Below, in pieces: positions 1-7,052 of a DNA stretch of 11,377 nucleotides. The notes under the pieces were generated by a model, which saw nothing but the letters and a program-made list of their open reading frames with translations, was not told the DNA's origin and did not search any database. Every line of letters starts with the position of its first letter. The first letter of the stretch is position 1. The translations under genes and the position numbers were made by a program. Source of the stretch: an uncultured Candidatus Nemicrothrix sp. (GTDB lineage Bacteria > Actinomycetota > Acidimicrobiia > Acidimicrobiales > UBA8592); NCBI GenBank assembly GCA_913046155.1, contig CAJWRY010000041.1, positions 1 to 11,377 on the forward strand. Reading direction: 5' to 3'.

Positions 1-34
1 GAACCTAAGCCATGACCGAAAGCGTCAAAGAACA

Positions 35-511
35 TTACTTCACCAGAAGTTCAGTAATGAATGCCCTAGAATTCTCAAATTCGACTTCGAAAATTCCTGA
101 TACCTCAGCCTCAAAACCAAGATAGCTAGGAGAACTACCTGAAGATACCTCCCCCAGATAGTCAACTCCATGAACATGAATCAGTTCATCCACATCAGAA
201 ATAATTGAAAAAACAACTACATCACCATCTGAAACTGATACTCGAGTTTCGGAAGTGATGACTTCCCCTCCAAGATATTCAATCTGGATAAGTACATCAG
301 CCTGATCTGGAGAGAGAACAGCCATGGCATTTGAACTTCCATGGTCATGGTCATGGTCATGACTACTAGCTTCCTTACTCTCGTTACTAGAGTGTGGAGG
401 CCTATCACTAGCGCTGGGAGCCTCTGCTGAGTCGCTGCAGGCCAAGATAGCAATACCAAAAAGGAGACAAGTTACAATAATGCAAATTGGGGCTCTATAG
501 AACTTCATCAT
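35..511 (-). CDS. His/Asp-rich cupredoxin-like lipoprotein, function unknown
   Basis: Encodes 158 aa from the ATG at 511. A lipoprotein signal is visible: basic start, hydrophobic stretch, then ILAC with the lipidated Cys at residue 25, so the protein is probably anchored outside the membrane. A low-complexity Ser/Glu/His linker follows, with an alternating HDHDHDH tract at about 51-57 that could bind metal. The C-terminal ~90 residues resemble degenerate cupredoxin-fold domains of actinobacteria: an HVHG motif (His112, His114) is followed by strands ending in GIFEVEF and ELLVK. The full Cys/His/Met copper site of classical cupredoxins is not visible. Metal handling or sensing is inference. 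The start is uncertain: a TTG at 532 would add seven residues and has GAGG 10 nt upstream, whereas ATG 511 has ATAGGA 11 nt upstream and begins directly before the basic signal region. It lies 50 nt downstream of the tRNA-Tyr gene on the same strand. Confidence 0.72.
   Translation of the reverse strand: MMKFYRAPICIIVTCLLFGIAILACSDSAEAPSASDRPPHSSNESKEASSHDHDHDHGSSNAMAVLSPDQADVLIQIEYLGGEVITSETRVSVSDGDVVVFSIISDVDELIHVHGVDYLGEVSSGSSPSYLGFEAEVSGIFEVEFENSRAFITELLVK
340..361. repeat. CATGGT hexanucleotide tandem repeat (about 3.7 copies) in the lipoprotein gene
   Basis: Three perfect CATGGT units are followed by CATG. On the minus strand they read as alternating His and Asp codons (CAT GAC). Because the unit is two codons long, gain or loss of copies would keep the frame and only change the length of the His/Asp tract. 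Confidence 0.85.
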
Positions 512-561
512 TTTTAGGGAAATCCTATCCAAGTTTCTATGGCCTCATCTTCTAATTTTTG

Positions 562-644
562 TGGGCCGGGGAGGATTTGAACCTCCGAAGGCTAACGCCG
601 ACGGGTTTACAGCCCGTTCCCTTTGGCCGCTCGGGCACCGACCC
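562..644 (-). tRNA. tRNA-Tyr (anticodon GUA)
   Basis: On the minus strand the sequence folds as a class II tRNA. The 7-bp acceptor stem pairs GGGTCGG with CCGGCCC, with one G-U pair. The anticodon stem-loop is ACGGG CTGTAAA CCCGT, with anticodon GTA complementary to plus-strand 608-610. A long variable arm contains a GGC/GCC stem with a TTAG-type loop. The T arm is GGAGG TTCAAAT CCTCC, and the discriminator is A. A long variable arm is expected for bacterial tRNA-Tyr. The 3' CCA is not encoded (A is followed by CAA), so it must be added by CCA-adding enzyme. No convincing -35 box was found upstream; TAGTAT at 655-660 could serve as -10. Confidence 0.97.
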
Positions 645-737
645 TGAAGTGCGAATACTAGCGCTTGCCATTCAAGTTCCCACCCATTAGGGCTCATAAA
701 ATTAATTTGTTTTACTTCAACCGGTTATTTAGTCCGT

Positions 738-772
738 TAAGTTGATCTCACCACATGAGATTTAATAACTTA
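738..772. repeat. Bipartite inverted repeat in the tRNA-Tyr/yajQ divergent spacer
   Basis: The inner arms ATCTCA (745-750) and TGAGAT (756-761) are perfect complements around a 5-nt spacer. The outer arms TAAGTT (738-743) and AACTTA (767-772) are also perfect complements, separated from the inner arms by 1 nt on one side and 5 nt on the other. The element covers the candidate yajQ promoter and ends about 15 nt before the Shine-Dalgarno sequence. It could be an operator, or a bulged hairpin in the 5' leader if transcription starts upstream of it. No poly-T run follows, so it is not a standard terminator. Confidence 0.5.
742..768 (+). promoter_or_regulatory. Candidate promoter of yajQ
   Basis: TTGATC (742-747) is a fair -35 box and TAATAA (763-768) a fair -10 box, but the 15-bp spacer is short. 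TAACTT (766-771) would give 18 bp. Either choice would start transcription shortly before the AGAGAGGA ribosome-binding site. It overlaps the inverted repeat at 738-772. Confidence 0.3.
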
Positions 773-801
773 GAGAACATAAAAGAAGAGAGGAACCCCC
801 C

Positions 802-1290
802 ATGCCAACGTTTGACATCACTTCAACTGTCGCTATGCAAGAAGTTAGAAATGCAACAGACCAGGCTTCCCGAGAAGTAGGCCAGCGTTATGATTTCAAA
901 GACACCAATAGTTCCATTGAGCTTTCTGAGGAAAGTATAAATATTGAATCATCCTCAGATGACAGACTGAATGCTTTGCGAACAGTTCTTGAAGAAAAGC
1001 TGGTTAAACGAAAGGTGTCTCTTAAGGCATTGAATCATCTACAGGTTGAAGATGCCGCAGGAGGCAGAAGACGGCAAACCATTGCTCTGCACTCGGGCAT
1101 AAATTCCGAGAAATTGAAAGAAATAAATAAATTTATAAAAGGAATAGGCCTTAAGGGTGTTCAGTCTCAGACGCAAGGTGAACAAGTTCGCGTTTCAGGA
1201 AAAAAACGAGATGATTTACAAACTGTTATCAATACGCTTAAAGATAATGATTTCGGGATTCCATTACAATTTGGGAATTTTCGTGATTAA
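802..1290 (+). CDS. yajQ: YajQ family nucleotide-binding protein
   Basis: Encodes 162 aa, the usual YajQ length. The family pattern is recognisable throughout: the MPTFDITS start, the QEVRNATDQASREV helix, RYDFKDT, the LKRKVS-like segment in the middle, then QGEQVRVSGKKRDDLQ and the terminal PLQFGNFRD. YajQ proteins are cytosolic, built of two ferredoxin-like halves, and reported to bind nucleotides; a Xanthomonas member is a cyclic di-GMP-responsive regulator. Which ligand applies here cannot be told from sequence. The start is well supported by AGAGAGGA 7 nt upstream of ATG. It is the first gene of a plus-strand run, with the HAD gene 18 nt downstream. Confidence 0.96.
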   Translation: MPTFDITSTVAMQEVRNATDQASREVGQRYDFKDTNSSIELSEESINIESSSDDRLNALRTVLEEKLVKRKVSLKALNHLQVEDAAGGRRRQTIALHSGINSEKLKEINKFIKGIGLKGVQSQTQGEQVRVSGKKRDDLQTVINTLKDNDFGIPLQFGNFRD

Positions 1291-1308
1291 CGAGTTCCAC
1301 GTGGGGGC

Positions 1309-1788
1309 ATGATGCCAGTATGGACGTGGAATAAACAGCTTGCTAAAGATAGCGAAATAGTTATTTTTGATCTTGATGGAGTTATTAGTGATGCATCTCA
1401 TCGTCAACATTTCCTTAAGGGCGCAGAAAAGGATTGGGATGGTTTCTTCTCGGCGTGTACTGAGGACCCGCCGATTTCGTCAGGCTTAGAACTCGTTAAT
1501 CTTATTAATAAATTGCATGGTGTATTTATTCTTACTGCACGCCCTGTAACGGTAAAGTCAGAGACTCTTGATTGGCTAAGTCACCACAGCGTCAGTTGGA
1601 ATGCTCTGATCATGCGTTCAAAGGAAGATCACTTAAGCTCTGCAGAAATGAAGCTTCTGGCAATCGGTGAAATTGAAGCTGCTTCTTTCAACCCAATCCT
1701 GGTTTTTGATGATGATCCAAAGAATATTGCCATGTTCGAGGAACAGGGCATTCCTGCAATTTCTGTGCACAGCGGGTACTACGATTGA
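1309..1788 (+). CDS. HAD-superfamily phosphatase, polynucleotide kinase 3'-phosphatase-like
   Basis: Encodes 159 aa. HAD motifs are present in order: motif I FDLDGV (nucleophile Asp21, acid/base Asp23), motif II LTARP with Thr76, probable motif III Lys115, and motif IV FDDDP with Asp134-136. The layout DLDGV, then HR, then W..FF....DPP, and a motif II of the TARP type resembles the 3'-phosphatase domain of phage and bacterial polynucleotide kinase/phosphatase proteins. No kinase domain (P-loop) is attached, so it is a stand-alone phosphatase; whether the substrate is a nucleic-acid end or a small phosphoester is unknown. Two ATGs lie in tandem (1309 and 1312). The only SD-like sequence is GTGGGGG directly before them, partly inside the palindrome CCACGTGG (1297-1304), so the second ATG is also plausible. 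The 18-nt gap suggests co-transcription with yajQ. Confidence 0.82.
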   Translation: MMPVWTWNKQLAKDSEIVIFDLDGVISDASHRQHFLKGAEKDWDGFFSACTEDPPISSGLELVNLINKLHGVFILTARPVTVKSETLDWLSHHSVSWNALIMRSKEDHLSSAEMKLLAIGEIEAASFNPILVFDDDPKNIAMFEEQGIPAISVHSGYYD

Positions 1789-1837
1789 TTTCCTATTCTC
1801 TAAGCTCTTACAGGTGAACTAGTTTCAAATAAGTAAT

Positions 1838-1863
1838 TTGTTCAAAATAATTGACGTTATTAT
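1838..1863 (+). promoter_or_regulatory. Weak candidate promoter before the SRPBCC gene
   Basis: TATTAT (1858-1863) differs from the -10 consensus at one base. Upstream, TTGTTC (1838-1843) is the nearest -35-like hexamer, but the 14-bp spacing is poor. Transcription from here would give a leader of about 17 nt containing the CGAGGA ribosome-binding site. The 98-nt gap after the HAD gene is large enough for an independent promoter. Confidence 0.25.
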
Positions 1864-1875
1864 GCTTGCACTATC

Positions 1876-1881
1876 CGAGGA
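1876..1881 (+). promoter_or_regulatory. Ribosome-binding site deciding the SRPBCC start
   Basis: CGAGGA lies 5 nt before ATG 1887. It favours that ATG over the in-frame TTG at 1851, which would add 12 residues that do not belong to the SRPBCC fold. Confidence 0.7.
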
Positions 1882-1886
1882 ACCTG

Positions 1887-2396
1887 ATGCCTGAAATTAC
1901 TAAGAAAATTAATATTGCTAGTTCGGTTTCTGAGGTTTGGGATGTTTTGGCATCATTTGAGAGTATTTCCGACTGGGCTGATAACGTGTCTCATTCTTGT
2001 CTTCTGTCTGATCAACTTAAGGGGGTAGGAACTTGCCGCAGAATTCAAAGTGGCAATTCTTCTGTTACCGAACATGTAACAAGGTGGGACGAGTTAAGGT
2101 ATTTATCCTATGAGATACACGGATTACCTCCCGTATTTAAACAGGTTCTGAATACTTGGTCGCTAGAGCCAAGCGAGATTGGTGTTCAATTATCGCTAAC
2201 AATTGAGATCATTCCCATTCGTCGACCTGTCACCCCTATTGCTGGTTTAGCCTGCCTCGCATTTGGAAGAATTAATACAGGCATGCTGAAAGACCTGAAA
2301 GGATTTATTGAGGATGAAAAGCCGCTCATGAAACTTAAGAGGCAAATATCTCTTTTGGAGCAAAGGATTGGGGAATTGGAATCTCGAAATGATTAA
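1887..2396 (+). CDS. SRPBCC (START/polyketide cyclase-like) protein with C-terminal coiled coil
   Basis: Encodes 169 aa from ATG 1887. The N-terminal pattern, ITKKINIASSVSEVWDVL followed by a short helix and DWADNV, is typical of SRPBCC helix-grip proteins, which bind hydrophobic ligands or catalyse cyclase/dehydratase chemistry. Strands continue through VTEHVTRWDE and LSLTIEIIP, and the long closing helix is at about 128-143. A short amphipathic tail follows, with Leu/Ile at 147, 150, 154, 157, 161 and 164 in heptad spacing, suggesting a coiled coil for dimerisation or partner binding. No catalytic residue can be assigned and the ligand is unknown. Its stop overlaps the start of the sulfatase-like gene (ATGATTAA), implying co-translation and probably a shared pathway. 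Confidence 0.82.
   Translation: MPEITKKINIASSVSEVWDVLASFESISDWADNVSHSCLLSDQLKGVGTCRRIQSGNSSVTEHVTRWDELRYLSYEIHGLPPVFKQVLNTWSLEPSEIGVQLSLTIEIIPIRRPVTPIAGLACLAFGRINTGMLKDLKGFIEDEKPLMKLKRQISLLEQRIGELESRND
2389..2396 (+). promoter_or_regulatory. Start/stop overlap, translational coupling site
   Basis: In ATGATTAA the sulfatase ATG (2389) precedes the SRPBCC stop TAA (2394-2396). Only a weak TTGGA lies upstream, so terminating ribosomes probably re-initiate here. A TTG at 2368 in the same frame would add seven residues, but it would lie deeper inside the SRPBCC coding sequence and has no good SD. Confidence 0.65.
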
Positions 2397-4971
2397 TTCA
2401 AACCAGCCCGATGTAATTATTTTCATGACTGACGAAGAGCGAGCAATCCCGCCATATGAAACACCAGAAATTCTAGACTGGCGTGATAGAACACTTGCCG
2501 GGCGAAATTGGTTCAAAGAAAACGGGGTCAGTTTCAACCGGCATTACACGGGTTCTCTAGCATGTGTGCCGAGTCGCCCAACGCTATTTACAGGTCAGTT
2601 CCCAGATGTGCACGGTGTCACCCAAACTAATGGATTAGGGAAAGATGAGCATGACTCTCGGATGAGGTGGTTGCTACCTCGTGAGGTTCCGACAATTGGG
2701 CATTGGTTTAGAGCGGGAGGATATGACACTCATTATGATGGCAAGTGGCATATGAGCCATGCCGATCTTATAGACGAAAATACAGGGAACCCCTTAGCAA
2801 CCAATACAGCTGATGGAACTGTTCTTCAGGGCGCTGTTGACCGTTACCTTGCAGAGAACCCCCTCAACGAATTTGGTTTCTCAGGTTGGGTTGGACCAGA
2901 GCCTCATGGAGCGCCTCTAGCTAATTCTGGTTTCATTCGTGACCCCTTGATTGCCGACAGAACAGTTAAATGGCTTGAGGATAGATATCTGAAACGAAGC
3001 TTGGGAGATAAGGATGCTCAGAAGCCTTTTCTGTTAGTGGTTAGCTTTGTTAACCCACACGATATTGTACTGTTGCCAATGTTTATGCGGAGACCTGAAT
3101 TTAATCCCGTCACTCCTTCTGAACTTGATCCACCAGATATCCCTGCTCCTCCAACTCGTTATGAGGATCTGTCAACAAAACCTGCCGCTCAGATTGCATA
3201 TAAGAATTCTTACTACTCTGGGTACGGCCCGCAACGGGCGGTGCGTGCAAGTTATGAAAACAATGAGCAGGAATATAGGAATCTTTACTATCGTTTACAT
3301 GCTGAAGTTGACGGGCCTCTTGACAGAGTTAGGAAGGCGCTGACAGTTGATACTTCACGAGAGAAGGTTATCTTTAGAACTTCAGATCACGGGGACTTAT
3401 TGGGAGCTCATGGCGGTCTTCACCAGAAATGGTTTAATCTTTACGACGAGGCAACAAGAGTTCCTTTTGAAATCATTAAGTATGGAACCGAAGGTTCTCC
3501 CAAGGGAATCATTGATTCGGTTCCGACTTCGCATGTTGATTTGATCCCTACTGCATTAGCGCTTGCAGGACTAGATCAGGTCGAGCTTGGGCAAAGATTA
3601 GCTCCCTTGTTCTCAGAATTTCACTCACTACCCGGTAAGGATCTAAGCCCACTATTGCTGGACCCCGAGACTGAGGAATTCAAGAATAGAGCAATTTACT
3701 TTATGACGCGAGACAACATGCTTGAGGGAGACACACTTGCATCGGCAATGGCTCGTGGATTAGGGAGAGCTGATAACCCTCCCGGACCGTTAAAAATACA
3801 GGTCCTTCCACACGTGAGCACTAATTTTGAGGGAATCGTAGTCAAAGTTACCGATAATGAGGTTGCCGGGGTCAATGATTCTATTTGGAAAATAACTCGC
3901 GCTCATGATGATCCTGAAACATGGACTATCCCGAACAGGGCTAATTTATCATCATCAGGCCCAATGGGTGATACCTACCGGATTGACAAGTTACCTGATC
4001 AATATGAGTTGTACAACTTAACAAATGATCCAACTGAATCGTCAAATCTCTGGAAAGACCCGAAAGCGTCAGAAGTATTTGATTATATGAAACGAAGACT
4101 TGGCAGTGAGCGCCTTCAGTCCATTCCCAAGCGGAATACCCCTCGCCCCTATGCCAAGAGAAAACCGCCGGAGGCACAATTAGCGGGACAGACACCACCG
4201 GCTCTGGCTCGGGGTTTACGCGCACTCCTTCGGAAAGTAGGAATGCATCCTGAAGATTCGGAGGAGTTTGGAAAAGACGTGACAGGCAAACGAGCACTAA
4301 TTGTGTGCACGAATACCGATCAAATGTCTAATGGTAAAGCAACTGGTGTGTTTGCATCAGAAATGACTGTTCCTTATTACATTTGGAGCGATGCAGGAAT
4401 GGAAGTTGACATTGCGAGTCCATTAGGTGGTGTGGTGCCCGTTGACCCACAGTCTTACCTTCCAGTGATTCGGACTCGATATGACGATAGAGCTCTCAAA
4501 GATGGTCATCTTCAGAAGAACCTATCTGAATCTTTAGCTATGGAGGATATAGATATTGATGATTATGATGTGATTTATTTTGCTGGTGGTTGGGGAGCAG
4601 CATTTGACTTAGGATTTTCCGAAACTGTTGGTGAGAAGGTCACGGAAGCAAATCAGAAAGGAAAGGTTCTTGGTGGAGTGTGTCATGGTCCGCTCGGCTT
4701 CCTTAAAGCTAGAGGTCTAGATGGTGAGCCCTTAGTTAAAGGGCGTCGTGTTACCGGAGTGACTGATAAGCAGGTTAGGGATTTACGTATAACTGATACT
4801 CCTCATCATCCAGAAACGGAATTACGACGACTTGGGGCTGACTATCGTTGTACTCATCGATTTAGGGATCCGTTTGCAAATTGTTGGGAAGTCGATGGAA
4901 ATATTGTTACTGGCCAGAATCAAAATGCGGCACCAATGGTTGCCAGAGAGATCATGGAGTTGATTTCTTAA
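2389..4971 (+). CDS. Sulfatase/phosphonate monoester hydrolase-like enzyme fused to an Hsp31-type DJ-1/PfpI domain
   Basis: Encodes 860 aa. Residues ~4-570 are a sulfatase-superfamily domain. Seen directly are CVPSRPTLFTG (Cys59 is the residue converted to formylglycine), Asp15 as first metal ligand, KWH (Lys119, His121), NPH (His224), SDHG (Asp333, His334), Lys347 and the late ELYNLTNDPTESSNL motif. The DHG and FGly layout resembles cytosolic choline sulfatases and phosphonate monoester hydrolases. No signal peptide is present, so an intracellular sulfate, phosphate or phosphonate ester is likely; the substrate is unknown. A basic, Pro-rich linker (~570-630) leads to a DJ-1/PfpI domain (~633-860). 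It has TGVFASE (Glu658), an AGGWGAAFD loop and GVCHGP (nucleophile Cys765, His766), the arrangement of Hsp31/glyoxalase III enzymes. The reading frame runs without a break through the junction, so it is one polypeptide. No formylglycine-generating enzyme or anSME gene is in the window. The gene ends 21 nt from the convergent acetyl-CoA synthetase stop. Confidence 0.9.
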   Translation: MINSNQPDVIIFMTDEERAIPPYETPEILDWRDRTLAGRNWFKENGVSFNRHYTGSLACVPSRPTLFTGQFPDVHGVTQTNGLGKDEHDSRMRWLLPREVPTIGHWFRAGGYDTHYDGKWHMSHADLIDENTGNPLATNTADGTVLQGAVDRYLAENPLNEFGFSGWVGPEPHGAPLANSGFIRDPLIADRTVKWLEDRYLKRSLGDKDAQKPFLLVVSFVNPHDIVLLPMFMRRPEFNPVTPSELDPPDIPAPPTRYEDLSTKPAAQIAYKNSYYSGYGPQRAVRASYENNEQEYRNLYYRLHAEVDGPLDRVRKALTVDTSREKVIFRTSDHGDLLGAHGGLHQKWFNLYDEATRVPFEIIKYGTEGSPKGIIDSVPTSHVDLIPTALALAGLDQVELGQRLAPLFSEFHSLPGKDLSPLLLDPETEEFKNRAIYFMTRDNMLEGDTLASAMARGLGRADNPPGPLKIQVLPHVSTNFEGIVVKVTDNEVAGVNDSIWKITRAHDDPETWTIPNRANLSSSGPMGDTYRIDKLPDQYELYNLTNDPTESSNLWKDPKASEVFDYMKRRLGSERLQSIPKRNTPRPYAKRKPPEAQLAGQTPPALARGLRALLRKVGMHPEDSEEFGKDVTGKRALIVCTNTDQMSNGKATGVFASEMTVPYYIWSDAGMEVDIASPLGGVVPVDPQSYLPVIRTRYDDRALKDGHLQKNLSESLAMEDIDIDDYDVIYFAGGWGAAFDLGFSETVGEKVTEANQKGKVLGGVCHGPLGFLKARGLDGEPLVKGRRVTGVTDKQVRDLRITDTPHHPETELRRLGADYRCTHRFRDPFANCWEVDGNIVTGQNQNAAPMVAREIMELIS

Positions 4972-4992
4972 AGGTCGGGTTTATCTTTTGGT

Positions 4993-6990
4993 TTAGTTTT
5001 CGTCTGAGTGTTGAGCGCCTTCTTGGATCGCTGCTACGACGCTTTGGTCAGCAAGAGTAGTCGTATCTCCAAGGTTTCTTCCTTCAGCTACGTCTCGCAG
5101 CAAACGCCTCATTATTTTTCCTGATCTTGTTTTAGGTAAGTCGGGTACGAGGAATACTGCTTTAGGACGTGCAATAGGTCCGAGTTTTGTAGCTACGTGA
5201 GATCGTATTTCATTACGAAGATCATTGGATCCTTCTGCACTTCCGCGCAGTATGACATAGCCAATTATTGATTGTCCAGTTGTTTCATCTGTGGCGCCTA
5301 CAACAGCTGCCTCTGCTACGGCTGGGTGATCGACTAGGGCAGATTCGACTTCTGCTGTAGAAATTCTGTGCCCAGATACATTCATCACATCGTCTACTCT
5401 TCCCAGTAGCCAGAGGTAGCCATCTTCATCAATTTTTACTCCATCTCCGGCAAAATATTTTCCTTCGTATGTGCTCCAATAAGTTTCAAGATACCTTTCT
5501 GGATCTCGCCATATTCCTCTCAACATTGAAGGCCAAGGGTGGGTGATTGTTAGATACCCGCCTCCCTGTTCAACCTTTTTTCCATCGTCGTCTACTACTT
5601 CAGCAAAGATTCCTGGAATGGTAAAGCAAGCAGATCCTGGCTTTGTTGTTGTGATTCCTGGTATCGGAGTTATCATGTGCCCCCCTGTTTCGGTTTGCCA
5701 CCAAGTATCAACTATCGGAGTATTACCGCCTCCTACGTGCTCGTGGTACCACATCCAAGCTTCGGGGTTAATAGGCTCACCGACTGTTCCTAAAACTCGT
5801 AATGAGGATAAATCATGATTTGATAGCTCATCGCTTCCCCATTTCATGAACGTTCGGATAGCGGTAGGAGCAGTGTAGAGTTGTGTTACTTTATAGCGTT
5901 CGATGATGTCCCATAGCCTGTCTTTGGACCATTGCGATCTTTCTAGTCCATTTCGAAGGTTCTCTCTAGGTGTGTCGGGTGTTCCTTCATACATGACTGA
6001 AGTGGTGCAATTCGCAAGCGGCCCATAGACAATGTAGCTGTGGCCGGTTACCCAACCGATATCAGCTGCGCACCAGTAGACATCAGTCTCTGGATTCAAG
6101 TCAAATACATATTTGTGAGTGAAAGCAACCTGTGTTAGGTAGCCAGCAGAGGTGTGCATAATCCCTTTGGGCTTAGCAGTGGTGCCTGATGTGTATAAGA
6201 GGTAAAGGAGCTGTTCCGCAGGCATCGGTTCGGGATTGCAGACTGGTACTGCGTCTTTCATGACGTCATGCCACCAGAAGTCTCTTTCAGAGTTCATATT
6301 GACATTGAGATTGCAACGATTTACAACTATTACTGTTTCAACGGTTTGAGCACCATTTTCTAGTGCAGTATCAACGTTAATTTTTAGAGCTGATGGTTCA
6401 CCTCTTCGGTATCCGCCATCAGCTGTGATTATCATTTTTGCTTCTGCATCTTCACATCTATCTATGATCGCATCAGGGCTGAAACCTCCAAATATGACCG
6501 AGTGCGCGACACCGATGCGTGCACAGGCAAGCATGGCTATGGGTAGTTCAATGATCATCGGCATATAAATGGCTACGGTGTCGTTTTTTTTGAGCCCGAA
6601 TTGTTTTAGGACATTGGCGAATTTTGATACTTCGTCAAGCAATTCTTGATAAGTAATAGTTTGTGTATCTCCAGGTTCACCCTCCCAGTGATACGCCACT
6701 TTATCGCCTTTCCCATTTTCAATATGGCGGTCAAGGCAGTTGTATGAAATGTTGAGCTCTCCATCTGAAAACCACTTTGCATAGGGAAGATTCCATTCAA
6801 GAGTATTAGTGAAGTCTTTGTCCCATGTCAGCAATTCTCTTGCTTGTCTAGCCCAAAACGATACATAGTCTTCAGACGCTTCGTTATAGATTTGAGCGTC
6901 TGTGAGTAAAGCTTTTGAAGTGAAGGTTTCTGATGGCGGGAATGTTCTATTCTCAACATAAAATTCTTCTATGGCTTGATTCTCCGACAT
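4993..6990 (-). CDS. acs: Acetyl-CoA synthetase (AMP-forming)
   Basis: Encodes 665 aa, full length for Acs. It activates acetate with ATP to acetyl-AMP, then forms acetyl-CoA in the cytosol. Visible motifs: A3 phosphate loop TSGTTAKPKG (267-276), VGEPINPEAW, the WWQTETGGH segment (430-438) with the Trp that narrows the pocket for acetate, YFAGDG (512-517), the hinge GRVDDVMNVSGHR (530-542), and PKTRSGKIMRR with Lys625. In other bacteria that Lys is the site of inactivating acetylation by Pat-type enzymes and deacetylation by sirtuins. The tail RDVAEGRNLGDTTTL is very like mycobacterial AcsA as I remember it, and is the main taxonomic hint. ATG 6990 has TGAGG (6995-6999) 4 nt upstream. It follows the methyltransferase gene by 62 nt and may be read through from the nuo operon. 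No clear own promoter was found. Confidence 0.97.
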   Translation of the reverse strand: MSENQAIEEFYVENRTFPPSETFTSKALLTDAQIYNEASEDYVSFWARQARELLTWDKDFTNTLEWNLPYAKWFSDGELNISYNCLDRHIENGKGDKVAYHWEGEPGDTQTITYQELLDEVSKFANVLKQFGLKKNDTVAIYMPMIIELPIAMLACARIGVAHSVIFGGFSPDAIIDRCEDAEAKMIITADGGYRRGEPSALKINVDTALENGAQTVETVIVVNRCNLNVNMNSERDFWWHDVMKDAVPVCNPEPMPAEQLLYLLYTSGTTAKPKGIMHTSAGYLTQVAFTHKYVFDLNPETDVYWCAADIGWVTGHSYIVYGPLANCTTSVMYEGTPDTPRENLRNGLERSQWSKDRLWDIIERYKVTQLYTAPTAIRTFMKWGSDELSNHDLSSLRVLGTVGEPINPEAWMWYHEHVGGGNTPIVDTWWQTETGGHMITPIPGITTTKPGSACFTIPGIFAEVVDDDGKKVEQGGGYLTITHPWPSMLRGIWRDPERYLETYWSTYEGKYFAGDGVKIDEDGYLWLLGRVDDVMNVSGHRISTAEVESALVDHPAVAEAAVVGATDETTGQSIIGYVILRGSAEGSNDLRNEIRSHVATKLGPIARPKAVFLVPDLPKTRSGKIMRRLLRDVAEGRNLGDTTTLADQSVVAAIQEGAQHSDEN

Positions 6991-7052
6991 ATAACCTCAT
7001 TTATTTATTAGCTTAGAGATTACTCCGTCAGTTTGTTATAGGCGACCTATGA

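Noticed and set aside
1..34. Possible feature at the left edge downstream of the lipoprotein gene
   Set aside because: The 34 nt show no hairpin, tRNA piece or coding signal that can be supported.
719..726. Palindrome AACCGGTT in the tRNA-Tyr/yajQ spacer
   Set aside because: Isolated 8-bp palindrome with no second copy or flanking symmetry.
1297..1304. Palindrome CCACGTGG just before the HAD start as a regulator site
   Set aside because: It is a single 8-bp palindrome inside an apparent operon and is expected by chance; noted only because it touches the SD.
1815..1844. AT-rich hairpin candidate after the HAD gene (CAAAT/ATTTG, plus TGAAC/GTTCA) as a terminator
   Set aside because: The stem is only 5 bp of mostly A-T pairs, the outer arms compete for the same G, and no T-run follows.
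3941..4297. Minus-strand open frame opposite the sulfatase/DJ-1 linker
   Set aside because: It is antisense to the fusion protein and the plus-strand frame carries the recognisable motifs on both sides; nothing supports it as a gene.
4972..4992. Shared bidirectional terminator between the convergent sulfatase and acs genes
   Set aside because: The 21-nt gap and the flanking coding ends show no stem with GC pairs; read-through or factor-dependent termination is more likely.
6991..7052. Promoter for acs in the 62-nt gap (CTGACG with TAATAA or TAAATA on the minus strand)
   Set aside because: With either -10 box the transcript would start at or after the ribosome-binding site, leaving no usable leader.
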